From Nissolia schottii (taxonomy: Eukaryota > Streptophyta > Magnoliopsida > Fabales > Fabaceae): a stretch of DNA of 64,000 nt. The stretch's first letter is position 1. Each line of letters opens with the position of its first letter. The DNA lies in the NCBI GenBank assembly GCA_003254905.1, contig QANU01076285.1, forward strand, positions 687,175 to 751,174. Reading direction: 5' to 3'. Under the pieces are notes generated by a model. That model worked only from the letters and a program-made list of their open reading frames with translations. It ran no database searches and was not told the origin of the DNA. The position numbers and the translations under genes are program-made. Shown in pieces: positions 10,928 through 22,644 of this stretch.

Positions 10928-12445
10928 GAAATATTTGAGTTTCCTAACTATTTAACTTAATTATTCTTCTAACAACCTCATGAAGACACTTGACAAGACA
11001 CTTGATAGTTTTGAAGGGGAAATAGGAAAAAAAATACGATAGAATTGTCAAGTGTTAAACATAAGAATTGTTATGAAAATAATTAGATCATTTAATATTT
11101 AGGAGACTCAAGCATTTCTCCTTTTTTTTGTTTTCATTCTCCCCTTTCATTTTTATGTACTTTGTTGTTGTTCTATTTGATTTTGGTAAATTCTTTGGTG
11201 TTTCTACTTTCTAGGGACACCATGCGCTTTTTCTCTTAAGGTTGTGAAACTCACAAATTTATCTAAATTTGTGAGACGTAGGTAAACTCGTATCATAAAT
11301 TGATCGACTCGTAAACTTGTAAGAATTTATTTATTTTAATAATAATAATAATAAATATATAATAAAACAAAATATAAGTCAAATTTTTATTTCCAACATA
11401 AGGTAGGAAACACGAGGGTCATAAAACATGAAAAGAAATTAAAATCGCATATAAAGTAACATATATATCAAAACTTCATAATGTTATAAATCAAAATAAC
11501 ATAAGTTAAAATGTTAATATCTTTCATTTGAAAGTTCTCATTAAGAGTATTCTTTGTGGGTGTTTGCTAAAATGCTCCTCACATGGGGGTGTAAAATAAA
11601 AGTGTACCATAATCCTACAATATGTAAACCATTAGATTGTCATAATTTATTATTATTATTATTATAAATCAATGGTTGGATTTTATTGTTGGTCGCCTAT
11701 TATTTTTCCTTTCGATGTTCCCTTCCCCACCTCTACCCTCTTCCTCTGCTTCTCCTTCTTCTTAGGTTCATCGCCACTTCTATTACTGACTGTCGTGGCC
11801 TCTCCTCTCTCCTGCGCTTTTCTTAGCCCTTACCCCTTTGTCATGAACGATGGCCATGCTCATGCCTTCTTTCTTCCTCTTTCCACTCTAAAGTACTTGG
11901 TCTTTGGGGCATGCTCGAAGACTTGCTGACGATGACCAACGGGAAATTTCAGACGACGATGTACCGCAATGCAAACCCAGATATTTAGAACCCCAATCTG
12001 CAGTAGCAACGGAGACGTACAACGGCGTCACAACAACAACCACGTACTACGACTCTCTTCCCTCTCCGCATTTTGTACCTCTTCAATGGTGGTTCTGCGA
12101 TTTGCACCTTGGGATTTGGCTCTTTTTTTTATGGGTTTTTGAAATTTCCCATTTTTTTTCCTTTTAGCTAATCTCATAAATTTGTATAAAGCTTTGATTT
12201 TTCTGGTTTATGTATGATTGTACGTAGATTTTCACATTGAAGTCTTGTAACTTTGTTGGAGGTATGGTTTTCTCTCATATTTTTATGGTGGTTGGTCTGG
12301 TTTTGATCTTTAATTAAATGTTATTTTAAGAGTTTAAGAGTTAATTCAAGAGTTTAACAATTGTGATCTCTCTAAATATATACAACTGAGTCATGTATCA
12401 CCTTAAACATTTTTAAATAACCATAAGAATGTTCACAATGAACCC
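10928..12445. other. Intergenic DNA, no gene recognised
   Basis: AT-rich to 11.6 kb, with AAT/ATT microsatellite runs near 11338-11355 and 11649-11664. The 11670-12170 stretch is richer in C and T and has two open frames of about 85 codons, without a domain or a convincing start. It may be a decayed gene or promoter fragment. Confidence 0.45.
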
Positions 12446-14276
12446 TTAATTTATGTTTGATTACCCGAGGAATGATTCCATGAAGTCTTTCGGCAATTGG
12501 ACTAACCAAAGGACCTCACTAACTGCATTTGCCATAGCTCTATATTTTGGTTCAATTGATGATCGAGTTATGGTTTTTTTTTTCTTGCACTTCCATAAAA
12601 CTAAAGATTCTTTTAGGAATATGCAGAAGCCAGAAATAGATTTCCTGGCGTCAGGACAATTTCCCCAATATTTATCAATGAAGGCAGAGAAGACTATTGC
12701 TACTAGGGAAGAATAAACCTATTCCAAGTGTTCCTTTGAGAAATTGAAGTAGGTTGTGTGCAACATCAAGGTGACCAGTCCTAGGTTGTAACACAAACCG
12801 ACTAAGCTGGTTTACTATTAAGGTGATGTCATGCCTGAAAATTTGGATAGGATAGCACACCCACCAACCTCCTATAAGATGTGATGACTTCTAATGGTTC
12901 ACCATTTTCTAAACTCAACTTGAGATTAGCCTCCATAAGGAGTTTGGCAGATTTGCTTCCTAAAAAAGTTGTGTTCATTTGACAATGATAAGGTATACAT
13001 TCTCTAATTAAATGAAAATCCTTTAGGTGTCCGAGCTATTTCCAAACCCAAGAAATACTTCAAATTTCTAAGATCATTAAGTTTGAAAATGTGTTTGAAG
13101 AGCTACCTTCACTTCATTTAACATGGCGATAGATGGTCCAATAAGGATGATATCATCCACATAGAATAGAATAACCACCACTAAATTTCCAAAGCTTCTT
13201 ATGAAAAGAGAATAATCAATCGTGGTTTGAACAAAACCAATTGGCAATAATGCATCAGAAAACTTATTGAACCATTGTTTAGAAGCTTGTTTGAGGCCAT
13301 GAATGGACTTGTTGAGTCTACAAACAAGTTTCTCCCCCTCAATGTTAGACTTGGGAGCAGAATAACCATATGGAAATGACATATAAACCTCCTTATTGAG
13401 GTCACCATTAAGAAATGATTTATTAACATCTAATTGGAAAAGATACCAATTTCTGGCAGTAGCCACTGATAGAAGCACCCAAACAGTGGTTAACTTGACT
13501 ACTGGAGAAAAGGTCTCCGTGTAGTCTACCCTTACCTGCTGTGTGAAGCATTGAGCAACAAGCCTTGCCTTGTGCCTTGCAACTAATCCATCAGCGTTAC
13601 ATTTAACCTTATAAACCCACCTATATCCAATTGGAGACTTGCCAATAGGAATTAACGTGATAGACCAAGTGTGATTTGACTCCATAGCATCCAACTCCTC
13701 ATTCATAGCCAATCTCCATTTAGGAAATTTCATAGTTTGGTTATAGAATTTAGGTTCAAAAACAATAGTAATATTTTTCACATATGCTACATATGTAGGT
13801 GTAAGCTTAGCATACAAAAGATAGTTGGTTATGGGATACACCACATTGCAAGCATATTCATCAAGGTATGTTGGTGGCCTAGTGGATCTAGTTGATTTCC
13901 TGAGAGGTGGTGGAGGGGGATCATCTATTTGTGGAGCAGTTTGAGGAGTTGTATCTAAAACTGGAGCAGGATCAAGTTGAGGTGGCAAGGGGGGGGGGAT
14001 TGACTCAACATGTAACAATGCTGGGTTGGGAATGATTTTTAAAGGAAAAATATCTGTTGTGGTGGAGTTAGGCTGAGCATTAAAATAAGGAAATAGAGCC
14101 TCATGGAAAACAACATCTCTAGAAATGAGGAATAACCTTTTGGCAAGATTATAAAGTATATATGCTTTATAGCCCTGAGGATAACCAAGGAACACATATG
14201 CATCTGCCCTGGGATTGAATTCATATCTGTTTGAGGATAATGTAGAGGCATAGCAAAGGCAATTGAAATTCCTCAA
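12446..14276 (-). mobile_element. Decayed Copia retrotransposon fragment (integrase end, reverse transcriptase, RNase H)
   Basis: The main open frame (13077-14276, 399 codons) begins inside the integrase C-terminal region (CLCYASTLSSNRYEFNPRA.., VFLGYPQGYKAY, SRDVVFHEALFPYF). A proline-rich linker follows, then a Copia reverse transcriptase: WRLAMNEELDAMESNHTW, YRWVYKVK, the FQLDVNKSFLNGDL block, GLKQASKQWF and the catalytic YVDDI (YVDD box). It then continues in broken frames: YFLGLEIARTP, the TGHLDVAHNLLQFLKGT segment at 12675-12860, and RNase H motifs (ISGFCIFL, YRAMANA) down to about 12446. Gag, protease, the integrase core and LTRs were not found. With stops and frame shifts between domains it cannot be autonomous. 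Confidence 0.9.
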
Positions 14277-15142
14277 TGTAATGTAATAAGGAATTGTGTT
14301 GTATAGCCTAAAATAGGGAGTAGAATTTTAATCAACATCAATAGAAAAACCAAACAACAAAGAGGTTTTATGATAACATCATCAAAGAAATAGTTACATT
14401 GATGCCCTAGCAGAGACTTAGTTCATAATGGAAGATGAAGAAAAGAAAGCTAAAGCAAAAAATAAGGACTCCATGGAGAAATGGTGGAGCTCTCTCGAGG
14501 TTACCCCCTTCTCTAATTTATGAATTTTGGTGGTCTTCATTCATTTTTAGTACTCATAGATATTCTATTTATAGATAATGGACCCAAATTGAGTAGAAAA
14601 AACTAAATTCTACATTTTGGTCACTATTCACACATGTTTTTTGATTAAATTATACCGCAGCAGTAAATGCATCATAACTTTTGCTATTGACGTCCAATTG
14701 AGGTGATCTAAGTCTTTAATTAAAGCTAAGAAAGAGATCTATAACTTTTTAGTTGGAGCCAAGTCAAAATTCGTCCTCTATCAGGATGAAAAATTGGTGA
14801 CAAAGTCAACATGAAAACCATTCAGCATTTGATTTCCTTCAAATCTAATCCAATCTCCTTTCAAATTCAAATCCTGATCAAATCTTCTCTTAAAGTCTTA
14901 TCTTCTACTTTCTTCAAATAGTCAAATATTCACTTTCAAATCTTAAATATCCCCTTTGATTTATTTACTTGAAAATAACTAAACTCTACCAAAAACAAGA
15001 TAAAAATAACAAGATCTAATAAAAGAAACAAAATATGAAATTACCTAAATAAATTATAAACAAGACTAATAAAATAAACTAAAAATACTAAAACCACTTA
15101 GGAAAAAGGTATAGAAATAACTCGCGATGGAGAGTTATCAAT
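14277..15142. other. Intergenic DNA beside the Copia fragment
   Basis: No coding domain or matching LTR was seen. It may include untranslated parts of the neighbouring retroelements. Confidence 0.4.
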
Positions 15143-16700
15143 GAACCATCAAGGTTATTTTGGACATATATTTAAGCATACTTAGAATTTCAAGTTTAAA
15201 CTAGTGTCATATGAAAGTAGACTCAAAGGACTTTCCAATGCCTGGTCATTTGCCTAAAATGGACGAGAAACGAAGAAGTTATGGCTGTTTAAAATTAATG
15301 TTGCAAAACTGAAAGACTAAATCGATTTAATGACTTAATGAATCGATTCAATGTGCGCCAGGAAGTTCAAAATTCAAATTTTGAATTATAAATTGATTCA
15401 CTAATGTAATCAATCGATTCATGAGTATCATGAAATGCGAAAATCATCAGATTTTGATTAGATTTGGTTGATTCTTTGCCCTAATGGCCATATACTTCCA
15501 AGACTCTATATATAGCCTCATTCTACGTGAAAATAAGGATTGGTTGAACCAAAAATCACTTGTGAAGTTTATATTTCTGATGCTCTCATCTTCACATTCA
15601 TACTCTTGCTCAAGGTTCATTTGGAGGTATCATTGAGAGATCAAAGACTTCGTATTTTTCATCTACCTTATTGAGAGAGCAATTTTATTGGCGAAAGATT
15701 CTTGAAACATTTCAAATTGTTGAGAAAAGTTGTTGATTAAAGAGAAAATCTTCCAAACTTAATTTTTATATCCGCTCTTTCAGAGAGTAATCTTATTAGA
15801 GAAAAGTTCTTGAAATCTTTCATATTATTGAGAAAGGTTTTTAAGAATTACCTCTTTGGAAGAAAGCTTCATTTGTATATATGCTCTTTGGGAGAGATTC
15901 AACAAAAATACCTTAGAGCTTTTCATTTTTGAGAAAAGTTGCTTTGTCATTTTTAATCTCATTTGGTTAAAACCTTTAGTGGAGAAAGGCGCCATCCTTT
16001 CATATTTTTAGGAAGAGAGCTCTAGAAAAATCTCTTAAGGTGAGGAATCATTGGGCTAATCCAAACACTAGCTAGGTTGGGGAAACCGTGAGAGTGTAAG
16101 GATTGTGCGTATTGTAAAGGTTCACGAGTACTTGCGAAAACTTGTTATATAGTGAAAAAATCCTAAGTTTGCGTAGGCATTGAACGTAGATAAGTGGTTG
16201 ATCGAACCAATATAAATTGCTTTTATCTCTCTTTTCTTTCCTTCTCTCTTATTTACCGTTCAAGCGTTCTAACCAAATAGTTTATTTGTGTTTTGTTTTT
16301 CAAAAAGGTTTTTGGGTTTTACATTGTTCTTAGTGTTATAACGTTAACAATTGTGTGTTTATATACATTGATATATNAATCATTGGCAAAGAATAGTTTA
16401 TTTGGGGGTTTTTTGAATATAAATTGTTCAAGCCTTTAAACATTAACAATTGTGTGTTTATATACCTTGGTATATATTCAATCGTTGGTGTGCGATTTAT
16501 TTTAAACACAATGCTTGTTATTTATCTTTCGTTGTTCTAATTTGAAATAAATTAATTCAAGAAATTGAATTTAATTACTTTTTATTAAAATTAAAGTGTT
16601 GTTGCTATATCTTTTGTGAAAATTAGTGTGTGATATTTATAAAAGATTTTAAACAAATTTTTTATTTGTTACTCAATTCACCCCCCTTCTTAAGTAAGTG
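15143..16700. repeat. LTR-like dispersed repeat, copy A
   Basis: From 15143 to about 15780 this matches 40984-41597 in the same orientation. Shared landmarks include AAGTTCAAAATTCAAATTTTGAA, the ATGGCCATAT segment, a TATA-like CTATA(T/A)AT(A) stretch followed by conserved sequence, and CTCAAGGTTCATTTGGA. This copy continues rightwards with internal partial repeats of about 100-110 bp (near 15680/15789 and 16343/16441) and ends close to CAATTCACCCCCCTTCTTAAG. On the minus strand that is a purine-rich GAAGGGGGGTGAATTG tract, as seen next to LTRs. The features suggest a solo or truncated LTR with promoter, but LTR termini and a target duplication were not identified. The N at 16377 lies within it. 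Confidence 0.55.
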
Positions 16701-17269
16701 AAGTCACTGAATAATAGAGATGAGATAGTGATGATGATGAATATGAATGAAAAGTGAAGGTGTGTAGTTTGATGATGAATGTGTGGTGGTTATGGAGGTT
16801 TGGAGTGGAAGATAATGGTGGTGTGAGTGAGGAAGTGTGAGGAAGAAGAAGAGAATGAGGGAAAAGGTGCGGATTTGAGTTTTTTTGAAATCATGTTTCG
16901 GTGTCTCCCAACAGCGACTGCTCGAGCAAGCATTAAGTGTCGCTCGAGCCAATATGTAAACTGAGAGAGTCTCAAATTGTGGGCTCTATGCCCGATGCAG
17001 CGCTCCAACACTCCCTGGGGTATAAAAATTTTTATTTCTGCCTTTTTTTTCTTTTCTCACTTTACCACGACTTCTCCTATGACTCTTTATTCCTAACCAT
17101 TGCACCAAATATGCATGAAAATAAAAAAAAATTAACATATGCATTAACTAAAAAAAATAAAAATGCAAAAATTAAAAGAACAAGAGTTAGAAAGATAGAA
17201 CTCGTTGGGTTGTCTCATATCCAGCACTTTGCTTTAACGTCCCTAAGTTGGACGCGCTAGCTTCTGATC
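16701..17269. other. Intergenic DNA, no gene recognised
   Basis: Short frames only. The 16700-16850 part is rich in GATG/GGTGGT-like simple sequence. Nothing links it to either neighbouring retroelement with certainty. Confidence 0.4.
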
Positions 17270-18056
17270 ATCCTCACGATGAGTTGAATGAACAATTCAC
17301 ACCTCTCTTAGCCTTGCGAGCATAGTGAGCAACTTGTGGCACAAGCCCCAAAAGTCCTAAACCTTGTACCACATCTTCATAAGCCAGATCAAACGGCTTC
17401 TTCACAATAATCTTGTCTCTCTATATTCCACTTTTGGCCTTTTTGCTTCTTTTCTAAGGGGCATGAAAAGTCTTTTTGTATCCTTCAAATTGGGCTAGAT
17501 AATCCAACTTCTCATCCATCTCCGAGGATTTTTTTTCCTCTTTGATGTGTTTATCAAGATAATTCGACAAGCTCTCCGGTGCAAAGGGATGCAAGTGTGG
17601 GGGAAACACCCACACCGATGATTGTGAGTCTACGCACTGGTCATGCGGTGGAGAGTAGGTGGTTGTGCAAGGGCTCAGTGAAGGAGAGTATGTTGGGATT
17701 GATTCTTCATAAGAGGGATCCTCATTGTGCTCAAGATCCTCTCATTATTTCTCTTCAATGCTTAGAGGCGGGGGTTGGAATGAGTATGGAATCTCCTCCG
17801 CGTCTTCATCTAAGACTATCAGTCCTCTTTTGAAGTCCAAAACTTTCCCGTCGGGAGCCATAAAAGGCTTACCCAATATGACGAAGTATTCTCCCTTATG
17901 CATAATGTCGAGGATATAGAAGTTGATAGGGAAAGTTCGACCTATCACGACTTCCACATCTTCAGCAAGCCCATAAACATAAATTTTGTTGGCATCAACT
18001 AGATCCAACAGCACCATAGTATGCTTCAGTGCATCCACGTTCAGTACTAGCCACAC
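17270..18056 (-). pseudogene. Gypsy-type gag-protease fragment, decayed
   Basis: The 103-codon minus-strand frame 17745-18056 contains YGLAEDVEVVIGRTFPINFY, then ILDI, then VILGKPFMAPDGKVLDFKRG. This is the typical C-terminal half of the retropepsin-like protease of plant Gypsy elements (GL.EDV.V....FP.DFY.LD....P.ILG.PF). Downstream, the broken minus-strand translation down to about 17270 (SYEESIPTYSP, ESLSNYLDKHIKEEKK) has the low-complexity look of a linker but no further domain. Reverse transcriptase, integrase and LTRs are absent, and the aspartic protease active-site part is not in the frame. Confidence 0.7.
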
Positions 18057-18063
18057 ATAAACT

Positions 18064-19314
18064 CCAATCCCATGTGAGTTTGTCTAAGGTACACTTGTGC
18101 TTGTAAATTAAAAAAAAAAGCTAGGTGAAGATGTCCAACGCATCTCATTTTCCTTTGTTTTATATTGATTGACATACAAGTCAACAATAGACTTATGGTT
18201 AATTGGATTATACATGGGAGGAAAACTTTTTCCTCTTCTATTTTTTTTTACCAAAAGTATCAAGTATTTGCCACTAGAAGTAGCAATATATTTTGGGCTC
18301 CATTTCTACTTTCTCTTTCTTTTCTTTTTTTGGGTCAATGACACCTTTTTTCAGATTTCATGAGGCGCGAAAGCCCCATACAACTAAACTATTACAACTT
18401 ATGGTTGCCCTTATGATCATTGGGCTTATTAGTCAACCTTAGTCCATGAGTAGAGGGCCTTCCACGTTTGGGCTCAACTCAATGCCCTAACTCAACTTAA
18501 GGCCTGGCGAGTAGAGTTCCATTAAGATCAACTACATATTTTGACCAATAGTACGCAAGGGCAATCCATGAAACTCATCAAAATTTGGGACAAGTGTTTA
18601 AGGTTAGTGTCCATCAACTTGTCACATAAGACGAAATTGACAATTCTGCCAACACCTTTTGCCTCCTTTGGTTTTGGTCTATGCTTTGTAGTGTTTTCAC
18701 TTGGCTAGAATTGTATTGGAATTGGAGCAACACAAACTTAGAGATGCACACTGCACACACACCACTTATTAATTGTTATTATCATCATCATCATCATCGT
18801 CATTAGGGTTTCCTCTTTTCATGCAGAAGTGGAAGTGTAGAAGAACCCTGTAAGTAAAAGAAAAAGAAAAAGAGAGAAAGAGGGAACTAACCAGGTAACT
18901 TCTGAGGTCCACTTACAAGTTTTTCAACAAGGGTAGGGTAGGTCAACTGCTAACGTTGACATTTTTCTCAAGCATGTTTCCTTCCATGATGATGTTGCCA
19001 CAGTCATCATGGTCTTCAAAGACCCAACAGAAGAAAAATCCTTGAGAGTCAAGTTGGTTTCTTTCTTTTTCTCTCTCTCTTTCTCTACTTTGTTGTTTGG
19101 TCCCTCCACTTTCCCTTTGTAATTTGCATACTGCTTTTTTCTCTCTTTTTTGTTCCACGATGTTGTGATTTGGGTTTATTCCCAAAACAAGCAAAGATGA
19201 TAACTTTGTTCAAAAGCACCACATAATTGACACACACTCACTCTCTGCTTGCAAGCTCAAAACTTGTCACTTCAGACAAAATTTGCATAATTTTTCTAAT
19301 GCCATATTCTAAAA
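18064..19314. other. Upstream region of the ATL gene
   Basis: No gene. It contains an ATC trinucleotide run near 18780-18800, and pyrimidine-rich patches near 19060-19090 and 19225-19245 that may belong to the core promoter or leader of the downstream gene. I could not pick a convincing TATA box. Confidence 0.5.
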
Positions 19315-20403
19315 ATGTACATGCTTCTTCACTCTCAAATCCACCAGAGCGATGTTGCTGCTACAAACCCTCCAATTTCTTCTCCATATTCTTCTTCTTC
19401 ATCATCATCATCATCTTCATTTGGGAACAGAATAAGCCCTGCAATTCTCTTCATCATAGTCATATTAGCTGTAGTGTTCTTCATCTTAGGCCTCCTTCAC
19501 TTGCTTGTTAGGTTCCTCACAAGGCACAGATCCTCCTCTTCTTCAACTTCACTCTCTCAATCCAATAGGTACCAACAAGACACTTCTGAATCATCATCCT
19601 ATGCTTACTACCACCAGAGGCAGCTGCAGCAGCTCTTCCACCTCCATGACTCAGGCCTTGACCAATCCTTCATAGATGCACTCCCTGTGTTCCTCTACAA
19701 GGACATAATTGGTCTAAAAGAGCCATTTGATTGTGCTGTTTGCTTATGTGAGTTCTTGGAACAGGACAAGCTTAGGTTGCTTCCAAATTGCAACCATGCT
19801 TTCCACATTAACTGCATTGACACATGGCTGCTGTCAAATTCAACTTGCCCCTTATGTAGAGGGTCACTTTATGCACAAGGGTTTTCTTTTGAGACACCAT
19901 TTTTTGGATTTGAGGGTCAATTTGAGGAAGATGTTGGTTCTTCTGCTTCTACTAATAAGCCTCAAGAGAATCACATAATGTGTGGGAAAAGGGTGTTTTC
20001 TGTTAGGCTTGGAAAGTTTAGAAGCTCTAATAATGTTGATGGACTGGAAAGAGGTGAAGGAGAGAGTAGTAGGAGTTGCAGTAATGGTGATTTTGATGTG
20101 AGAAGGTGCTATTCAATGGGGTCTTATCAGTATGTTGTTGCTGATTCTGATTTGAGGGTTGCTCTGTGTCCAAGTAGAGGTAGTGGAAGTATGAGGCAAC
20201 AATTGAAGGGAGGAAGAATGATAGGCGCAACAAATGGGAATTGTTCTTCTTCCACTGATATTGGGGATGCTGTTGAGGGAAAGAAGATCAGCAACATTGC
20301 AAGGAAAGGTGAGAGCTTTTCTGTTTCCAAGATCTGGCAGTGGTCTAGGAAGGATAATAAGCTAACAAATAACAAGTTCATCAGAAGAGAGCCACTTCCA
20401 TAA
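19315..20403 (+). CDS. ATL-family RING-H2 E3 ubiquitin ligase (ATL46/ATL13-like)
   Basis: Intronless, 362 residues. A serine-rich N terminus is followed by one hydrophobic membrane segment (about 41-67, ending at RFLTRHR). The family GLD motif is at 114-116. The canonical RING-H2 has zinc ligands C140, C143, C159, H161, H164, C167, C178 and C181 with spacing C-X2-C-X15-C-X-H-X2-H-X2-C-X10-C-X2-C. The conserved W171 and the CPLC proline are present. The C-terminal tail is long and serine/glycine-rich, with RRCYSMGSYQYVV and GESFSVSKIW blocks typical of the ATL46/ATL13 subgroup. ATL proteins are membrane-anchored ligases that pass ubiquitin from E2 to substrates; no substrate can be read from the sequence. 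The ATG at 19315 has A at -3. An upstream ATG at 19299 opens an overlapping frame. AATAAA lies 35 bp after the stop. Confidence 0.95.
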   Translation: MYMLLHSQIHQSDVAATNPPISSPYSSSSSSSSSSFGNRISPAILFIIVILAVVFFILGLLHLLVRFLTRHRSSSSSTSLSQSNRYQQDTSESSSYAYYHQRQLQQLFHLHDSGLDQSFIDALPVFLYKDIIGLKEPFDCAVCLCEFLEQDKLRLLPNCNHAFHINCIDTWLLSNSTCPLCRGSLYAQGFSFETPFFGFEGQFEEDVGSSASTNKPQENHIMCGKRVFSVRLGKFRSSNNVDGLERGEGESSRSCSNGDFDVRRCYSMGSYQYVVADSDLRVALCPSRGSGSMRQQLKGGRMIGATNGNCSSSTDIGDAVEGKKISNIARKGESFSVSKIWQWSRKDNKLTNNKFIRREPLP

Positions 20404-20437
20404 TAGTTCTGCTGCTGCTGCAACTTTGACATTGATG

Positions 20438-20443
20438 AATAAA
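20438..20443 (+). other. Putative polyadenylation signal of the ATL gene
   Basis: AATAAA, 35 bases after the TAA stop codon, preceded by a short CTG run. Position and sequence fit a plant near-upstream element, but the real 3' end is unknown. Confidence 0.45.
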
Positions 20444-20860
20444 GCCAGAGGTACATGAAGTTGCTCAGTATTTTTGTTTTGTATTTTAATTAATTTCATA
20501 TTTTCAGTGAATCCATTTGTAGAGATCATGATTTCTTTGATACTTCGATTTCCCTATTTTTTCTTTTAGTTATAAAACTTGTAAATTGAACTATAAAACA
20601 CTTGATCAATCAATGTTCTTTGAATGAGAAGGAAAATCAGTCCTTGTATTCAATATCATATAATAGATTGTAGCATATTTCTGTAAAATATCTTAGCAAT
20701 GTGATCAGAATCAAACACCTATTTTGCTCTTACAGTGTCCTTGGAAAGCTATATCTAATAGAGGATTGATTGGGAAAAGAAAAGAAAAGAAAAACAGTAA
20801 AGTTGGTACTTTAAAAAGAATCACACTACATGTACTAGAAGATAATTTTTTTTTTATTTA

Positions 20861-21420
20861 AATATGTTTAGGTCTAACAAGTTTTGGAGATTTAGTTTAG
20901 GTTGTTAAATTTTTTGTTTTATTCTTTTGATTCAAACATATTAAAAATATTTGGGTTTAGTCCTTACCATTGGCGGAGCTCTATTAACTATCGACGTTGT
21001 TAATAGATTGTCTTATTAATAGTGTTATGTGAACAAAATAAATTAAATCAACTCATAATTAGACATAAATTGACCCATAACTTGCTGTTTGACCCGAATT
21101 TTTCTTCAAATCATGATCCACACACGACTCCAATTCGGGTCAAAGAACGAGTTATGGGTTGGGTTTGGGCACAATTATAGGTTAGATATTTTTATTTTGC
21201 TCACATGACATAATTGATGTAACACTTTATTAGTCATATTAGTCGTTAATAAAATCTCACTAATAACAATGACTAAAACCAAATCATTTATAATAATATG
21301 GTAGGGATTAAAATCAAATATTTATAACATATTTGGGCCAAAACCCAAAAAAAATATTTTTAGAGACCTAAATCAAATCTTCAAAAAATTTTAGAGGACC
21401 CAAACCATACTCAAACCTAA
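20861..21420. mobile_element. Foldback element with imperfect long inverted ends
   Basis: The left arm has AAATATGTTTAGGTCTAA, GATTTAGTTTAGG and TTTGGGTTTAGTCCTTACC. The right arm on the minus strand has TTAGGTTTGAGTATGG, GATTTGATTTAGGTCTC and TTTGATTTTAATCCCTACC. The arms are diverged and spaced slightly differently. T-rich flanks prevent a confident target duplication. No coding sequence inside. Class uncertain. Confidence 0.5.
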
Positions 21421-22644
21421 TTTTTTTTTGTAACTTTACTATTTGCACATACTAAAATTTAGACCTTTATCACCCTCTCACAATAAATGAACCAAAATAT
21501 ACTTATACTTTTGTCACCTTTTTACCACACATGCAGGTGACAAAAAAATGTAGACATATTTTAGCATGTATAAGCTCCATATTCCATTTTTTTTTTTTTA
21601 GTGTGGGTCCTTGATTGCGTGAGATGCTTTATTTAAGTGACAAAAGTGGTCTTTATTAGCAATTTCTTGCAACAAGTGGGAAGATTAAAGTGAAGCCAAA
21701 TGGGAATTGCTTTTTGGATGCTTTGGCCTTCTCTAGAGGTTTTGCTTTTTCGCTTTTGGAATAAAAAGAAGTAAAAGAAACAAGGAAAGGAAGCATTCCA
21801 TTCCTTTTTCCCTCAGTCTTGTTTATGACACTCAGTTGAAGTTGTCCCTTTGGATGATTTAGTGATTAAGGTTTGACATCCTTCATTTTATTAACGTCAG
21901 GGAATGCTTTTAAATTCTTTGAGCATTTATAGAGATATTATTAAATCACCTATTAAAGTAGACTTCATGTTGACAATGAGAATTGAATTCATATTTTTTT
22001 AAAGTATGAATAATTTTTTTTATCAAATATATGCGAATCATCTTTAACATTTATAAATAATTTAAGAAGAGAGAGTAAAATGTTAGGAAGAGACTGTTCA
22101 AAGTGTCCATTTTTCATTGACCCTCCAAATTAAAGGCGAAGTACGGAATGAAATACATTTTCTTTTCTTTCTTTTATTAAACTAATTGAACATTCCAATG
22201 CCATTGTCATTGTCATTTCCTTTTGTTTTCCAGAATGAGTAATTTTTTTTCCATCGTATGGAAAAGATGACGAGATGGATGGAAAATGAAATGGGGGTTC
22301 TGATTAACGGATCGATGCAGCTACGAGTTCGACTAACCCTGTTAGTTGAGTATTTCTAATTCCATGTACGAAGAGTCCAGTCATCATAGTCATCTCATCA
22401 TATTTTTTACCGATCAAAACAGTTATTAGTCACAATTTTTCTTTTTCAATATGGCTAAAACAGAAATGATAGTTACACAAAGTGTTTTTCACAAAGTTCT
22501 CATAGGAAAATGGTGGCGGGGGAGACAAATTGGCAGCAGCACTTATAAAGATTTTGTGAGGACGCCTATTTTATACCGGTCTCAGTCTTGTTATTTGGAT
22601 AATAAATTACAATGTCACCTGTCACCGTAGTGTCATGTATATGA
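21421..22644. other. Intergenic DNA, no feature recognised
   Basis: AT-rich, with T homopolymers. No frame, domain or clear repeat end was seen. Confidence 0.5.

Noticed and set aside
11672..12167. Two frames of about 85 codons between the CACTA and Copia elements
   Set aside because: No known domain, biased composition and no supporting splice or promoter context. Left as unassigned intergenic sequence.
12446..18056. One nested full-length retrotransposon joining the Copia and protease fragments
   Set aside because: The reverse transcriptase is Copia-type and the protease is Gypsy-type, and no flanking LTR pair was found. They are separate remnants.
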